Assembly: GCA_035328465.1 (NCBI GenBank)
Contig: DAOLIQ010000008.1
Location: 1 to 64,000, forward strand
Length of the DNA stretch: 64,000 bases
Origin: JADJEI01 sp035328465
GTDB lineage: Bacteria; Bacteroidota; Ignavibacteria; Ignavibacteriales; Ignavibacteriaceae
Direction of reading: 5' to 3'
Made by a program: the position numbers and the translations under genes. Positions 25,682 through 34,744 of this stretch are shown here, piece after piece. The notes under the pieces are model-generated. The model worked only from the letters and a program-made list of their open reading frames with translations. It made no database searches and was not told the DNA's origin. Every line of letters starts with the position of its first letter. The stretch's first letter is position 1.

Positions 25682-26611
25682 TTATTTAATTTTATTTAAG
25701 TCAAATACTGCAAGATCTTCAAAGAAAAAGTTTTCAGGATTTAGTTTGACACCATCATGATGAACCTCATAATGAAGATGAGGACCAATCGATAAGCCTG
25801 AATTTCCTGTTCTTGCGATTGTCATTCCACGTTTTATTTTTTGACCAACTTTAACATTTATGCTCGATAAATGTGCATACAATGATTCATACCCAAAACC
25901 ATGGTCAATCACAACGCACAGTCCATAACCATTCCTGCTGCCTGTAAAAGTCACTGTTCCATTACCTGGAGCATAAACAGGTGTTCCGGTATCAGTTATG
26001 ATGTCCACACCGTCGTGCATTCTATTTATGTGAAGTATCGGGTGAAATCGCATTCCAAAACCATGTTCAGCTAATGTACCCGCACAAGGTTTTAGGGCAG
26101 GAATAGACTCGTAAAGAATTTTATTTTCCTTAAGTTTAGCAGTAATTTTTTCGTAATATTTTTTTTCGAATTCCAGCTTTCTTGAAACCTCATCAACAAG
26201 AGTCAATGCGGAAGTAATATCTTCATTTTCAGATAAACTTGAGAAATCTAAGTCACTAAAAATTTTATTTCCACCCACACCAACTTGTCTTTCATCTTCA
26301 GATAATGGAGGCAAATTTGCCATAATTCTCAAATCATTGTTCTGCGAAGAGATACTATCAAGTTCAGCACTTAATAAGTTAAATTGATCTGAAATTTGGA
26401 CTAGTTTACTTTTAAGGGCATTATTTTCAGCAATTAAAATATTGATGTCAGATTCTGAGTTAGAAAGGTTGGAAATCAGCAAATAAGCACCAAAAACTAT
26501 CAAAGAAATTATGAAAGTTGCCGAACTTAAAGAAAATAGCAACTTTCTCCTAAAGTTTTTTATTTCAATAAACTTCAGTTTTTGGCGCGAAAAGTAGTAA
26601 ATTTTTTTCAT
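25682..26611 (-). CDS. M23 family metallopeptidase, membrane anchored
   Basis: A 309-residue cell-wall endopeptidase. A basic N-terminus and one membrane segment (residues 24-48) are followed by a coiled coil (about 52-100). A second helical region runs to 170, and then comes the LytM/M23 domain. Zinc ligands are H199 and D203 in MHDGVD, and H280 in GPHLHYEV, with H247 in YAHLSS as catalytic helper. All LytM motif residues are present, so it is probably active, unlike the EnvC/NlpD activators. It likely cleaves peptidoglycan cross-links in the periplasm. Confidence 0.92.
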   Translation of the reverse strand: MKKIYYFSRQKLKFIEIKNFRRKLLFSLSSATFIISLIVFGAYLLISNLSNSESDINILIAENNALKSKLVQISDQFNLLSAELDSISSQNNDLRIMANLPPLSEDERQVGVGGNKIFSDLDFSSLSENEDITSALTLVDEVSRKLEFEKKYYEKITAKLKENKILYESIPALKPCAGTLAEHGFGMRFHPILHINRMHDGVDIITDTGTPVYAPGNGTVTFTGSRNGYGLCVVIDHGFGYESLYAHLSSINVKVGQKIKRGMTIARTGNSGLSIGPHLHYEVHHDGVKLNPENFFFEDLAVFDLNKIK

Positions 26612-26666
26612 AATTTAGGGACGGAATCTAAGCAAATAAGAGTGATTTGTCAAGTGAAGAATTTAA

Positions 26667-27680
26667 TTATTCGAAATCGTGTTCAAAATAATCAACACCT
26701 CTTTGAATTCCCTTCTTTTTATTGCGTAATTCGGCATTTAATTTTTCCTGAAACTCTTTTGCTGCATCATAACCGTAATGTTTTAAAAGATAATTCAGAC
26801 TAATTACTTCAGAAATTACAGTGATGTTTTTCCCGGGGAATATTGGCAGTTTGACATAAGGAACATCAACTTCTAAAATAGAAATTGCGGTTTCGTCAAG
26901 ACCTGTTCGAGTATAATCCCCTTTTTCGTCCCAAACTTCTAATTCTACGATTATTTCTAATCTTTTTTGAAATCTAATGGCACGTATTCCAAACATTTTA
27001 GAAATATCTATTATTCCCAATCCTCGAATCTCTAAAAAATGTTTGGCTAAATTTGTCCCGGTTCCCATTAGGATACCTTCACCCTTTTTTGTAAAAATAA
27101 TTATATCATCTGCAACCAGACGGTGCCCTCGTTCAACAAGATCAAGAGCTACTTCACTTTTGCCGATACCTGATTTGCCGACAAAAAGAATTCCAACTCC
27201 ATATACGTCAACGAATGACCCATGTAAAGAAATGCGAGGAGCAAACTGGTCATCTAAAAAATCACTTACGAGATAAACTAATTTTGTTGTAGCGTGGCTT
27301 GAAACGAATACAGGTATTCCGTGTTTGTTTGCTTCATCCATTAATACCGGGAATGGTTTATTCCCATCAGTTAAAATCACACAAGGTAAATCGAAACTAA
27401 ACGCACGGGAAAGAGTTTTCCTCTTTTGACTGTCATCAAGTTGAGCGAGATAATGCATTTCAGTATTGCCAAATACCTGAACTCTTTTATAAGAAAATAA
27501 ATCCACAAACCCGGCTAATGCTAAACCGGGCCTGTGCAAATTTTGATCAAAAATAAATTTTTGAAGATTTACATTTTCATTTTGCAAAGTAAGCTTTGCG
27601 AGTTTTTTTGCATTTGTATAAAAAAAATCGACAGTGATAGATTCTTTTTTACTAATTGCTTTGTGATCAATTTTAATCAT
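26667..27680 (-). CDS. hprK: HPr kinase/phosphorylase
   Basis: A 337-residue protein with the two-domain HprK layout. The N-terminal domain (to about 135) is followed by the kinase domain, with HGSFVDVYGVGILFVG and the P-loop GKSGIGKS (168-175). ADDIIIF follows, then the HprK signature LEIRGLGIIDISKMFG near 220. The enzyme phosphorylates HPr on a serine in response to metabolite levels. No PTS gene (ptsH, ptsI) is in the window, which is common outside Firmicutes. It overlaps the end of the hibernation factor gene by 4 bases. Confidence 0.95.
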   Translation of the reverse strand: MIKIDHKAISKKESITVDFFYTNAKKLAKLTLQNENVNLQKFIFDQNLHRPGLALAGFVDLFSYKRVQVFGNTEMHYLAQLDDSQKRKTLSRAFSFDLPCVILTDGNKPFPVLMDEANKHGIPVFVSSHATTKLVYLVSDFLDDQFAPRISLHGSFVDVYGVGILFVGKSGIGKSEVALDLVERGHRLVADDIIIFTKKGEGILMGTGTNLAKHFLEIRGLGIIDISKMFGIRAIRFQKRLEIIVELEVWDEKGDYTRTGLDETAISILEVDVPYVKLPIFPGKNITVISEVISLNYLLKHYGYDAAKEFQEKLNAELRNKKKGIQRGVDYFEHDFE

Positions 27681-27982
27681 TTATGCCTAGCTGTTGTTCT
27701 CTTAGATTTTGTTTTATCTAATTGTCGGGCTAACTTTTCCACGGAGGCAGTAACTGACTTTTTAAAATCGTCAGTTTCATGAGCAGCATTTAAAATCTGA
27801 CCGGGAATCTGCACGATAATTTCTGCAGTTTTTAAATCTTCTTTCGCTTTTTGGTAACTAAGTATCACATCAGCACTTAAAATTCCATCGTAAAATTTTT
27901 CTAATGATGAAACTTCATCTTTAATGAAAGTTTTAAGTGTATCGTGAGCTTTAAACTTTCTGGCTGTTATTGAAATGTTCAT
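27677..27982 (-). CDS. hpf: Ribosome hibernation-promoting factor, short form
   Basis: A 101-residue HPF/YfiA-family protein (MNISITARKFKAHDTLKTFI, then DVILSYQKAKEDLKTAEIIV). It has the beta-alpha-beta-beta-beta-alpha pattern and a basic tail (DKTKSKRTTARHK). It binds the decoding centre of idle 70S ribosomes. There is no C-terminal dimerisation domain, so 100S formation by this protein alone is unlikely. Its last codons overlap the hprK start. The HPF-HprK pairing suggests shared control by energy state. Confidence 0.93.
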   Translation of the reverse strand: MNISITARKFKAHDTLKTFIKDEVSSLEKFYDGILSADVILSYQKAKEDLKTAEIIVQIPGQILNAAHETDDFKKSVTASVEKLARQLDKTKSKRTTARHK

Positions 27983-27996
27983 TGTATCCTCCGAAA

Positions 27997-28881
27997 TTAT
28001 GATTTTGGATGTGATTTTTTATAAGTTGATTTTAGCCTTTCAATACTAACATGTGTGTAAATCTGAGTCGTTGAAAGATTTTGATGACCAAGTATTTCTT
28101 TAACTGCAAGAATATCTGCTCCGTTATCGAGCATATGAGTTGCAGCACTATGTCTTAGTATGTGCGGGCTTCGCTTTTTGATATCAGTAATTTGAGATAA
28201 GTATTTTTTAACTAATCTATAAACCATTTGTGGATATATTTTTTTGCCATCACTAGTTGTGAAAAAATATTTTCCATTAAAAATATTTGACCTCTGATGA
28301 ATGTATTCTTCTAAAATTTGTTTTGATTTATTTCCGATAGGGACAATTCTGGTTCTATCCCCCTTGCCGACTATCCTTATAGTCTGGTTATTCAAATTTA
28401 CATCAACACTTAGTAAATTGCATAGTTCACTTCGTCTTAAAGCACAGCCGTAAAGTAGTTCAAAAATAGCCTTTACCAAAATAGGATCATCATCTTTCTG
28501 ATCAATAATTTTATAAAGCTCCTCTATAGAATCAGCTGATATTATCCCGGGTAATTTTCTCGACAATCTCGGGTTAGTTAACTCTGATGTTGGATTAATT
28601 TCAATATAATTATTTTGGAAAGCATACTTGAATAACCCTCTGAGCGCAGAGAGTTTTCGTGATATTGAGTTTCTATCCAAACCTGACTGACTAAGCTTCA
28701 TTAGAAATGACTTAATAAATTTTTCAGTTATGTCTTCAATATTTTGTTTTGAACAATTGATTGAAAAATCTCTGAAGGCTAATAAATCACCCTTATATGC
28801 TTCAATTGTCATTAAAGAATATCTTCTGACAAATTCCAGTTCCTCAAGGTACTGATCAACAATTTTTGCAATACCCATCAT
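27997..28881 (-). CDS. Tyrosine recombinase XerC/XerD
   Basis: A 294-residue site-specific recombinase with an N-terminal SAM-like domain and a C-terminal catalytic domain. The full catalytic set is visible: R149 (CALRRSEL), K173 (VGKGDRTR), H240 and R243 (HILRHSAATHML), H266 (GHQNLSTTQIYTH) and Y275. The length and housekeeping context (sharing 4 bases with topA) favour the chromosome-dimer resolution enzyme over an integrase of a mobile element. No att-like repeats flank it. XerC and XerD cannot be separated from one copy. Confidence 0.93.
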   Translation of the reverse strand: MMGIAKIVDQYLEELEFVRRYSLMTIEAYKGDLLAFRDFSINCSKQNIEDITEKFIKSFLMKLSQSGLDRNSISRKLSALRGLFKYAFQNNYIEINPTSELTNPRLSRKLPGIISADSIEELYKIIDQKDDDPILVKAIFELLYGCALRRSELCNLLSVDVNLNNQTIRIVGKGDRTRIVPIGNKSKQILEEYIHQRSNIFNGKYFFTTSDGKKIYPQMVYRLVKKYLSQITDIKKRSPHILRHSAATHMLDNGADILAVKEILGHQNLSTTQIYTHVSIERLKSTYKKSHPKS

Positions 28882-31211
28882 AAATCATTTACGGTTTCTT
28901 CAACTTGCTGGATGATTTTTTCTTCACCACAGACAGGACATTTTAAATAATTTCCTTTTTTTAGACTAAACTTTTTTTCCATGTAATTTGAATCAGCATT
29001 TGGACACGTTTCACTAACAGGCTTATTCCAACTTACAAAATCGCAGTTTGGATATCTTGAGCAACTATAAAATATTTTTTTTCGTTTGGACTGCCGTTCA
29101 ACTACCATCCCCTCATTACACTTAGGACAACTAACACCCGTGTCAAGATTCTTTATAAAATCGCACTCAGGATATTTTTCGCAGCCAATGAATCGTCCAA
29201 ATTTTCCATTCCGAAAAACAGTTCTGCTGCCGCATTTATCGCATTTCTCACCAGTATATTCCGGTTCACTATTTTGTGAGGCAATATCTCTAAATGATTT
29301 AATATTTTTACAATTTGGGTAATTGCTGCAAGCTAAGTATTTACCGAATCTACTAATTTTAATTTCCATTTCGTGCCCGCATAAATCACAAATTATTTTT
29401 TCAATATTAGCCTCAACCTGCTTTAGTGTTTGACTAAAAGGGATATAAAAATCATTCAGGACTTTTATATAATTATTTTCGCCCTGGGCAATTTCATCCA
29501 ACTCACTTTCCATTTTACTTGTAAAATCTTCGTTAATAATATTTGGAAAGTTTTTAACGAGTATTTTATTCACCTCAATTCCAAGTTTTGTTGGAATTAA
29601 TTTTTTTTCAGTAAGCGAAACATATTTTCTATCTTGTATTGTACTGATTGTCTGAGCATAAGTACTAGGTCTTCCAATACCTTTGCTTTCCAACTCCTTA
29701 ATTAAAGAACTTTCGGTGAACCTTGCAGGCGGTTTTGTAAAGTGCTGAGTTTCTTTTAATTCTAACAGATCCAACAATTTACCTTTCTCAAGTCCCAGAG
29801 GGATTTTTTCGTTTCGATATTCTTCTTTCTCTTCAGCATTTTCTTTAGGTTCTAAAATTTCTTCATACATTTGTTGAAATCCGCTGAAAAGAATCGTGGT
29901 GCCCAAAGCTCTAAAAACAAATTCTTGAGCAGTAATTTCGACAACAGTAGTTTCCATCAAAGCTGGCGCCATCTGTGAGGCAACAAATCGTTTCCAAACT
30001 AATTCGTACAGTTTGAAAGTCTTATTATCAAGGAACGGTTTCACAAATTCCGGTGTAAATTTTAACGATGTAGGTCTAATTGCTTCGTGAGCATCTTGAA
30101 CATTACTCTTTCCTTTTGCAGAAAAAGTATTTGGCTTTTCCGGCAGATATTCTTTACCAAATTTCGTATTAATAAATTCTCTTACACTATTCAAAGCTTC
30201 GTCACTAACTCGAGTGGAATCAGTTCTCATATAGGTAATTAGTCCAACTGTACCATCAGTTCCAAGTTCAATTCCTTCATAAAGTTTTTGAGCAAGCATC
30301 ATAGTTTGCTTCGGACGCATTCCAAGTCTGCGGGAAGCTTCCGATTGAATAGTGCTTGTTATGAAAGGAGCCGGCGCATTTCTTTTAATTTGTCTTTTTG
30401 AAATATTCGAGATAATAAACTTTTTTAGTTTATTTATTCTATTATATATACTTTGAGCTTCAGCTTGATTTCTAATAGCAAAATATTCAGTGTAAAACTC
30501 TTTCCACTCTTCCTCAGACATCTGAGGTTTGGGAGGAATTTTAATTTCATTCTTATCAATACTGAATAACTTTGCTTTAAAAAATTCTTTCTGCTCTGTT
30601 TCAAAGATTGCCCAAATTGACCAATATTCTGTTGGTATAAAATTTTGAATCAGTACTTCCCTATCACAAATTATTTTTAATGCTACTGATTGAACTCGCC
30701 CAGCAGACACTGAACCGCTACCAGAAATTTCAATGACGGCTTTCCATAAAAATGGACTTATTTTATATCCGATTATTCTATCCATTACTCTTCTTGCACG
30801 CTGAGAAAACACGAGATGACTGTCTATTTCTCTGGGTGATTTCATAGCACGGTCAATTCCGGTTTTGGTAATTTCATTGAATAAAACTCTGTGCAGAGTA
30901 GCATCATTATTACCGTTAAGAATATCCGCGATATCCTGTGCAATTGCTTCGCCTTCACGGTCTGGGTCAGTAGCGATATAGATGTTTTTGCTTTTATTTG
31001 CCAGCGATTTAATTTTTTTTATTACGTCGCCTTTCCCGCGAATATTCAAATATTGAGCTTCAAAATTTTTATCTACATCAACTCCAAGTTTAGTTTTTGG
31101 TAAGTCTCTGATGTGCCCAATAGTAGCTTCAACTATAAAATTTTTACCAAGATATTTATTTATTGTTTTTGCTTTGGAGGGTGATTCGACTAACACTAAG
31201 TTTTTTGACAT
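28878..31211 (-). CDS. topA: DNA topoisomerase I
   Basis: A 777-residue type IA topoisomerase that relaxes negative supercoils. The TOPRIM domain begins LVLVESPSKAKTINKYLG and includes ATDPDREGEAIA. The catalytic tyrosine is in GLITYMRTDSTRVS (about residue 327). Three C4 zinc modules follow (CDLCGHEM...CSNYPNC, CDKCGSRT...CEKYPEC, CPKCNEGM...CSRYPNC). A final cysteine pair (KCPVCGEE) suggests a degenerate fourth module. It starts at ATG 31211 after a 100-base AT-rich gap and is the first gene of the topA-xer-hpf-hprK run. Confidence 0.97.
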   Translation of the reverse strand: MSKNLVLVESPSKAKTINKYLGKNFIVEATIGHIRDLPKTKLGVDVDKNFEAQYLNIRGKGDVIKKIKSLANKSKNIYIATDPDREGEAIAQDIADILNGNNDATLHRVLFNEITKTGIDRAMKSPREIDSHLVFSQRARRVMDRIIGYKISPFLWKAVIEISGSGSVSAGRVQSVALKIICDREVLIQNFIPTEYWSIWAIFETEQKEFFKAKLFSIDKNEIKIPPKPQMSEEEWKEFYTEYFAIRNQAEAQSIYNRINKLKKFIISNISKRQIKRNAPAPFITSTIQSEASRRLGMRPKQTMMLAQKLYEGIELGTDGTVGLITYMRTDSTRVSDEALNSVREFINTKFGKEYLPEKPNTFSAKGKSNVQDAHEAIRPTSLKFTPEFVKPFLDNKTFKLYELVWKRFVASQMAPALMETTVVEITAQEFVFRALGTTILFSGFQQMYEEILEPKENAEEKEEYRNEKIPLGLEKGKLLDLLELKETQHFTKPPARFTESSLIKELESKGIGRPSTYAQTISTIQDRKYVSLTEKKLIPTKLGIEVNKILVKNFPNIINEDFTSKMESELDEIAQGENNYIKVLNDFYIPFSQTLKQVEANIEKIICDLCGHEMEIKISRFGKYLACSNYPNCKNIKSFRDIASQNSEPEYTGEKCDKCGSRTVFRNGKFGRFIGCEKYPECDFIKNLDTGVSCPKCNEGMVVERQSKRKKIFYSCSRYPNCDFVSWNKPVSETCPNADSNYMEKKFSLKKGNYLKCPVCGEEKIIQQVEETVNDL

Positions 31212-31313
31212 TTATACTATATGCTTTCTGATTTGATTGGAAAGAATCATGTAAATCGAGTATCTAAAATGATTCAGTTCTTATATTTAATATACTAACT
31301 ATTAGATTTCATT

Positions 31314-31745
31314 CTACTGCAATAAAAGAAATTTAAACATATTAAGCAATTCATTTTCTTTTTTTCTCATAAATATTTTTTCTGCTTTACTTTTATCGTT
31401 TAATCCGGTTAGGTGAAGAATTCCATGAATTATTAATCTCCCGATTTCTTCTGAAATATTCACCTTATACTTTATAGAATTTTCAATCGCATTTTCATAT
31501 GAGATAAAAATTTCACCGTCAATTAAATTTGTATTTCCAGAATAATTGAATGTAATTATATCAGTATAAAAATCGTGGTTTAAATATTTTTTATTTATTT
31601 CAAGCAGTTCATTTCCAGAAATAAAATTTACTGTTAAAGCTTCAATTTGAATTTGCAGATGCAGTTTAATTTTTCCAACAAAAGAATGAATATGTCCTTT
31701 GTTTAAGAAATAACCAGAAGTATTAATTACGAGATTTTTAACCAA
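31314..31745 (-). CDS. ybeY: Endoribonuclease YbeY (rRNA maturation)
   Basis: A 143-residue UPF0054 protein needed for 16S rRNA 3' maturation and ribosome quality control. The metal site reads HGILHLTGLNDK (from H107): H107 and H111 are kept. The third ligand, normally His in HGxLHLxGYDH, is D117 here. I recall the Bacteroidota versions as also lacking that His (GYKDK), so this is lineage-typical and not a defect. DIITFNY and INLTGEIFIS-like strand DGEIFISYENA also match. It is the last gene of a run that begins with the DUF2279 protein. Confidence 0.9.
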   Translation of the reverse strand: MVKNLVINTSGYFLNKGHIHSFVGKIKLHLQIQIEALTVNFISGNELLEINKKYLNHDFYTDIITFNYSGNTNLIDGEIFISYENAIENSIKYKVNISEEIGRLIIHGILHLTGLNDKSKAEKIFMRKKENELLNMFKFLLLQ

Positions 31746-31750
31746 TTAAG

Positions 31751-32344
31751 TTACCTGCGTAATTTATTTTTAGATTTCATTAACGAATCGACTGTAATCT
31801 TTGTGTAATTAACATAACGTTCGGCAGATTTTTTAAAATCATTTATTTCTGCTTCAGTCAGGTCTCGGACAATTTTCGCCGGAACTCCAGCAACTAATTT
31901 CCCGGAAGGAACAATAAAATTTTGTTTAACAACCGCCCCTGCTGCCACGATGGAATTTTTTTCAACAATTGCTCCATCAAGAATTATTGCCCCCATCCCT
32001 ATTAAACATAAATCCAGTAAAGTGCATCCATGAAGTGTAACAGAGTGACCAATAGTAACTTCATTTCCAATATTTAATGGAAATCTTCCATTCGTAACGT
32101 GAAGCATTGAGCAATCTTGAATGTTAGTTCGGGTACCAATTTTTATATAATGAACATCGCCGCGAATAACTGAATTATACCATACGCTTGAGCTTTTTCC
32201 GATTTCGACATCTCCAATAATTTTCACTCCTGAAGCGAGAAATACGCTATTATCTATTTTAGGAAATGAATCCTTGTACGGAAACAACTTTTGTTCGGAA
32301 TCTAATTTTTGTAAACTGGAGGGTTCCATCCTGTGCGTTTCCAT
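31751..32344 (-). CDS. Gamma-class carbonic anhydrase-like hexapeptide-repeat protein
   Basis: Up to 197 residues of left-handed beta-helix. Conserved residues of the gamma-CA/YrdA family are visible: RGDVHYIKIGTRTNIQDCSM supplies Arg and Asp, and metal ligands are the His in MLHVTNG and the two in TIGHSVTLHGC. Carbonic anhydrase activity is known only for some members. The ATG at 32344 would overlap the DUF3108 gene by 43 bases. A TTG at 32287, just before the conserved LFPYKDSFPKI, is a plausible true start without overlap. YbeY follows after 5 bases. Confidence 0.87.
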   Translation of the reverse strand: METHRMEPSSLQKLDSEQKLFPYKDSFPKIDNSVFLASGVKIIGDVEIGKSSSVWYNSVIRGDVHYIKIGTRTNIQDCSMLHVTNGRFPLNIGNEVTIGHSVTLHGCTLLDLCLIGMGAIILDGAIVEKNSIVAAGAVVKQNFIVPSGKLVAGVPAKIVRDLTEAEINDFKKSAERYVNYTKITVDSLMKSKNKLRR

Positions 32345-33120
32345 TTTTTTAGTTCTAAAGTAATGTTGCCAATAATTACTTTCATCTTTGCAACAATTGG
32401 AATTGAAGCTTCGTCATTAGAGAACCATCCTTCAAAATATCCTGTCAAGCCAAAAATGCTTACAAAATCTGTATTGCCATCGAGATGTATGCAGTCAATG
32501 TCATAGTCAACAGCGTCAATCGAAACACCTTCAGGTTCGTTATGAAAGTTAATAAGTGTCTTTTCTTTTTTTTCAGCAACAAAACAGGGAATGTTTTCAG
32601 AGTGATTCTTACCAAGTTTCATTCGGGCATAATAAAATAATGATAGACCATCCTGATAAAAAGATTCCATTTTGCCGGTCGAATCTATCCATATATCTTC
32701 AGATGAACGATTTCCTTTTATCACCCTAACTTTCATATTTTTTTTATCGAAGTGATATTCTGTATAGGTAGTATCTTCCTCATCCTTAATAGTCCCTCTA
32801 AAAAATACCGGATAATAAGTTGTGTCGAATTTGCTTTCATAAATTTGATGGAGGTCAACAAATGGTACTCCCGAATACGAATCAATATAGCCAATAGTAA
32901 AAAAATACTTATGGTTATTTTCTTTAATTACATTTTGGATTTTTACTCTTACTTCCCCAAGTTCTATTGGACCAAACCGAACGACATAAGTTAAATCTTC
33001 ACCATCGACAAGAAATTTATAGTTTTTCCTTACTGTAGAATTATCCTGAGCCAAAATAATTTGTCCCGCATAAAAAGGAAAAATAATTAAGGTTAAAAGT
33101 GTAAGACTAATTTTTTTCAT
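32302..33120 (-). CDS. DUF3108 exported protein
   Basis: A 272-residue protein with a signal peptide (MKKISLTLLTLIIFPFYAGQ, cleaved near ILAQ). A beta-rich domain begins DLTYVVRFGPIELGEVRVKI, the start of the DUF3108 fold. The family is periplasmic or outer-membrane associated and its function is unknown. A C-terminal segment (KVIIGNITLELKKWKRTGWN) closes the domain. It overlaps the protease gene by 4 bases, so it is translated with CtpA; a periplasmic or envelope role fits both neighbours. Confidence 0.82.
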   Translation of the reverse strand: MKKISLTLLTLIIFPFYAGQIILAQDNSTVRKNYKFLVDGEDLTYVVRFGPIELGEVRVKIQNVIKENNHKYFFTIGYIDSYSGVPFVDLHQIYESKFDTTYYPVFFRGTIKDEEDTTYTEYHFDKKNMKVRVIKGNRSSEDIWIDSTGKMESFYQDGLSLFYYARMKLGKNHSENIPCFVAEKKEKTLINFHNEPEGVSIDAVDYDIDCIHLDGNTDFVSIFGLTGYFEGWFSNDEASIPIVAKMKVIIGNITLELKKWKRTGWNPPVYKN

Positions 33121-34730
33121 TTTAAGTTTGCGATTGATTTAGCTTCAGTGAACAAAGTTAATGCTTTTGATACTTGGTCATCATTTTTAATCATAATCGA
33201 GTACCACCCTTCATTTTTCCAGAAGTTACGTGCAATCTCTGCTTTTAAGCGCGTAAGTATGTAACCTTTATCTATGGAAAAATCTTCACTCGAAAATTTT
33301 ACATTTTTGTTTTCTGAAAATTTAATAAAGTTATTTATCTCAGTCTCATTAAACTGAAATGTTGAATTAAATTTTTTGAGATCGCCATTAAACTCTGATT
33401 GGATATTTTTTTTGTTTACGTCTAAGTATTTGAGTACAAATTCATAAAAAACATTATTTTTTAAAAGATTGGTAGAATAGTCAGTTAGTTTTTCATTTTT
33501 CACAATATAGTCCGGTGTAATACCACCACCAGCGAAAACTTTTCTGCCGCTATTGGTAAAAAAAACTTTTGCTGAAGAATCGCTTTCAGTTTTATGATCT
33601 AAATTTTCACCTTCAACCTCCTCTCGATTTTGAGCATCAGCATAATATTCATCTTTGCTTTTTATCGTTTTATAATCACGCTGAATAGAACGACCCGAGG
33701 GGGTATAATATTTTGAAATAGTTAATCGTATTGCAGAATTATCAGAAAGATCAAATTGTTTTTGAACGAGACCTTTCCCGAATGAAGTTTCACCTATTAT
33801 TAAGCCGCGGTCCCAATCTTGAATAGCACCTGCAACAATCTCACTTGCAGAAGCACTGCCGTGGTTAATCAAAACGATTAATGGAATTTTTTCATACTCC
33901 GAATATTTCGAAGCATTATAATCTTCATTGTATTCTGATCTTCTCCCCTTTGTAAAAACGATTTTTTTCTCGCCATCAATAAACAGATCAGAAATATCCA
34001 CTGCCTGTTTGAGATAGCCGCCTGGATTATTTCTCAAATCTAAAATTAACTGCGTCATACCGCTTTTTTTTAGGTCATCCAAAGAACTTTTTAATTCATC
34101 GAATGTAGTCTCAGAAAATCTTGAAACACTGATATATCCGGTCTGCTGGTCAATCATCAAATGTGAATCAATAGAATAAAGAGGAATTTTATCGCGAGTA
34201 ATTTCATAATCAATAAGATCTTTGTTGCCATTTCGAAGAATTGCAACATTCACCTTTGTTCCTGCTTCTCCGCGTAAAGTGGCTCGAACTTTCTCAGTCG
34301 AAACACCAATAAAATTTTTTCCATCTACCTTAATAATTCTGTCGCCGGGTAAAATACCAAGCTGCTCACTTGGTCCCCCGGTGATAGATGAAACGACCAC
34401 AACTGTATCATTGACCACCTGAAATTCGATCCCTATTCCTTCAAAGTCACCTCGAAAAGATTCTTCAATATTTTCAAGCTGATTTGCAGGGATATAAACG
34501 GAATGTGGATCCAAATCGGCAAGTAAACCATTGATTGCATCTTCAACTAATTTTTGAGTATCAACTTCCTCTACATAATATTTTTGTGTTAGCGATAAAA
34601 CATCACTGAATTTATCGACGCTGTCTTTCAGTTTATCGCTTGAGAATAATTTTTCTATCTGAATACCAAGAATTATTCCCACTGCTAAAAATAAAATAAG
34701 AAAAGGAATTTTTATTTTTTCAAAATTCAT
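33117..34730 (-). CDS. C-terminal processing peptidase (S41, CtpA/Prc-like)
   Basis: A 537-residue periplasmic serine protease. An N-terminal anchor (residues 9-23) is followed by a helical region and a PDZ domain (about 88-172, with GPSEQLGILPGDRIIKVDG). The S41 catalytic domain has DLRNNPGGYL, catalytic S294 in GSASASEIV and K319 in GETSFGKG. ISKYYTPSGRSIQRDY is also typical. A C-terminal extension of about 150 residues is helical. Such proteases trim or degrade envelope proteins by C-terminal recognition. It overlaps the DUF3108 gene. Confidence 0.94.
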   Translation of the reverse strand: MNFEKIKIPFLILFLAVGIILGIQIEKLFSSDKLKDSVDKFSDVLSLTQKYYVEEVDTQKLVEDAINGLLADLDPHSVYIPANQLENIEESFRGDFEGIGIEFQVVNDTVVVVSSITGGPSEQLGILPGDRIIKVDGKNFIGVSTEKVRATLRGEAGTKVNVAILRNGNKDLIDYEITRDKIPLYSIDSHLMIDQQTGYISVSRFSETTFDELKSSLDDLKKSGMTQLILDLRNNPGGYLKQAVDISDLFIDGEKKIVFTKGRRSEYNEDYNASKYSEYEKIPLIVLINHGSASASEIVAGAIQDWDRGLIIGETSFGKGLVQKQFDLSDNSAIRLTISKYYTPSGRSIQRDYKTIKSKDEYYADAQNREEVEGENLDHKTESDSSAKVFFTNSGRKVFAGGGITPDYIVKNEKLTDYSTNLLKNNVFYEFVLKYLDVNKKNIQSEFNGDLKKFNSTFQFNETEINNFIKFSENKNVKFSSEDFSIDKGYILTRLKAEIARNFWKNEGWYSIMIKNDDQVSKALTLFTEAKSIANLK

Positions 34731-34744
34731 TATTGATCCAATAT

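Noticed and set aside
27997..28881. Tyrosine recombinase as the integrase of a mobile element
   Set aside because: Its neighbours are core genes, it overlaps topA, its length is that of XerC/D, and no attachment-site repeats or cargo are nearby.
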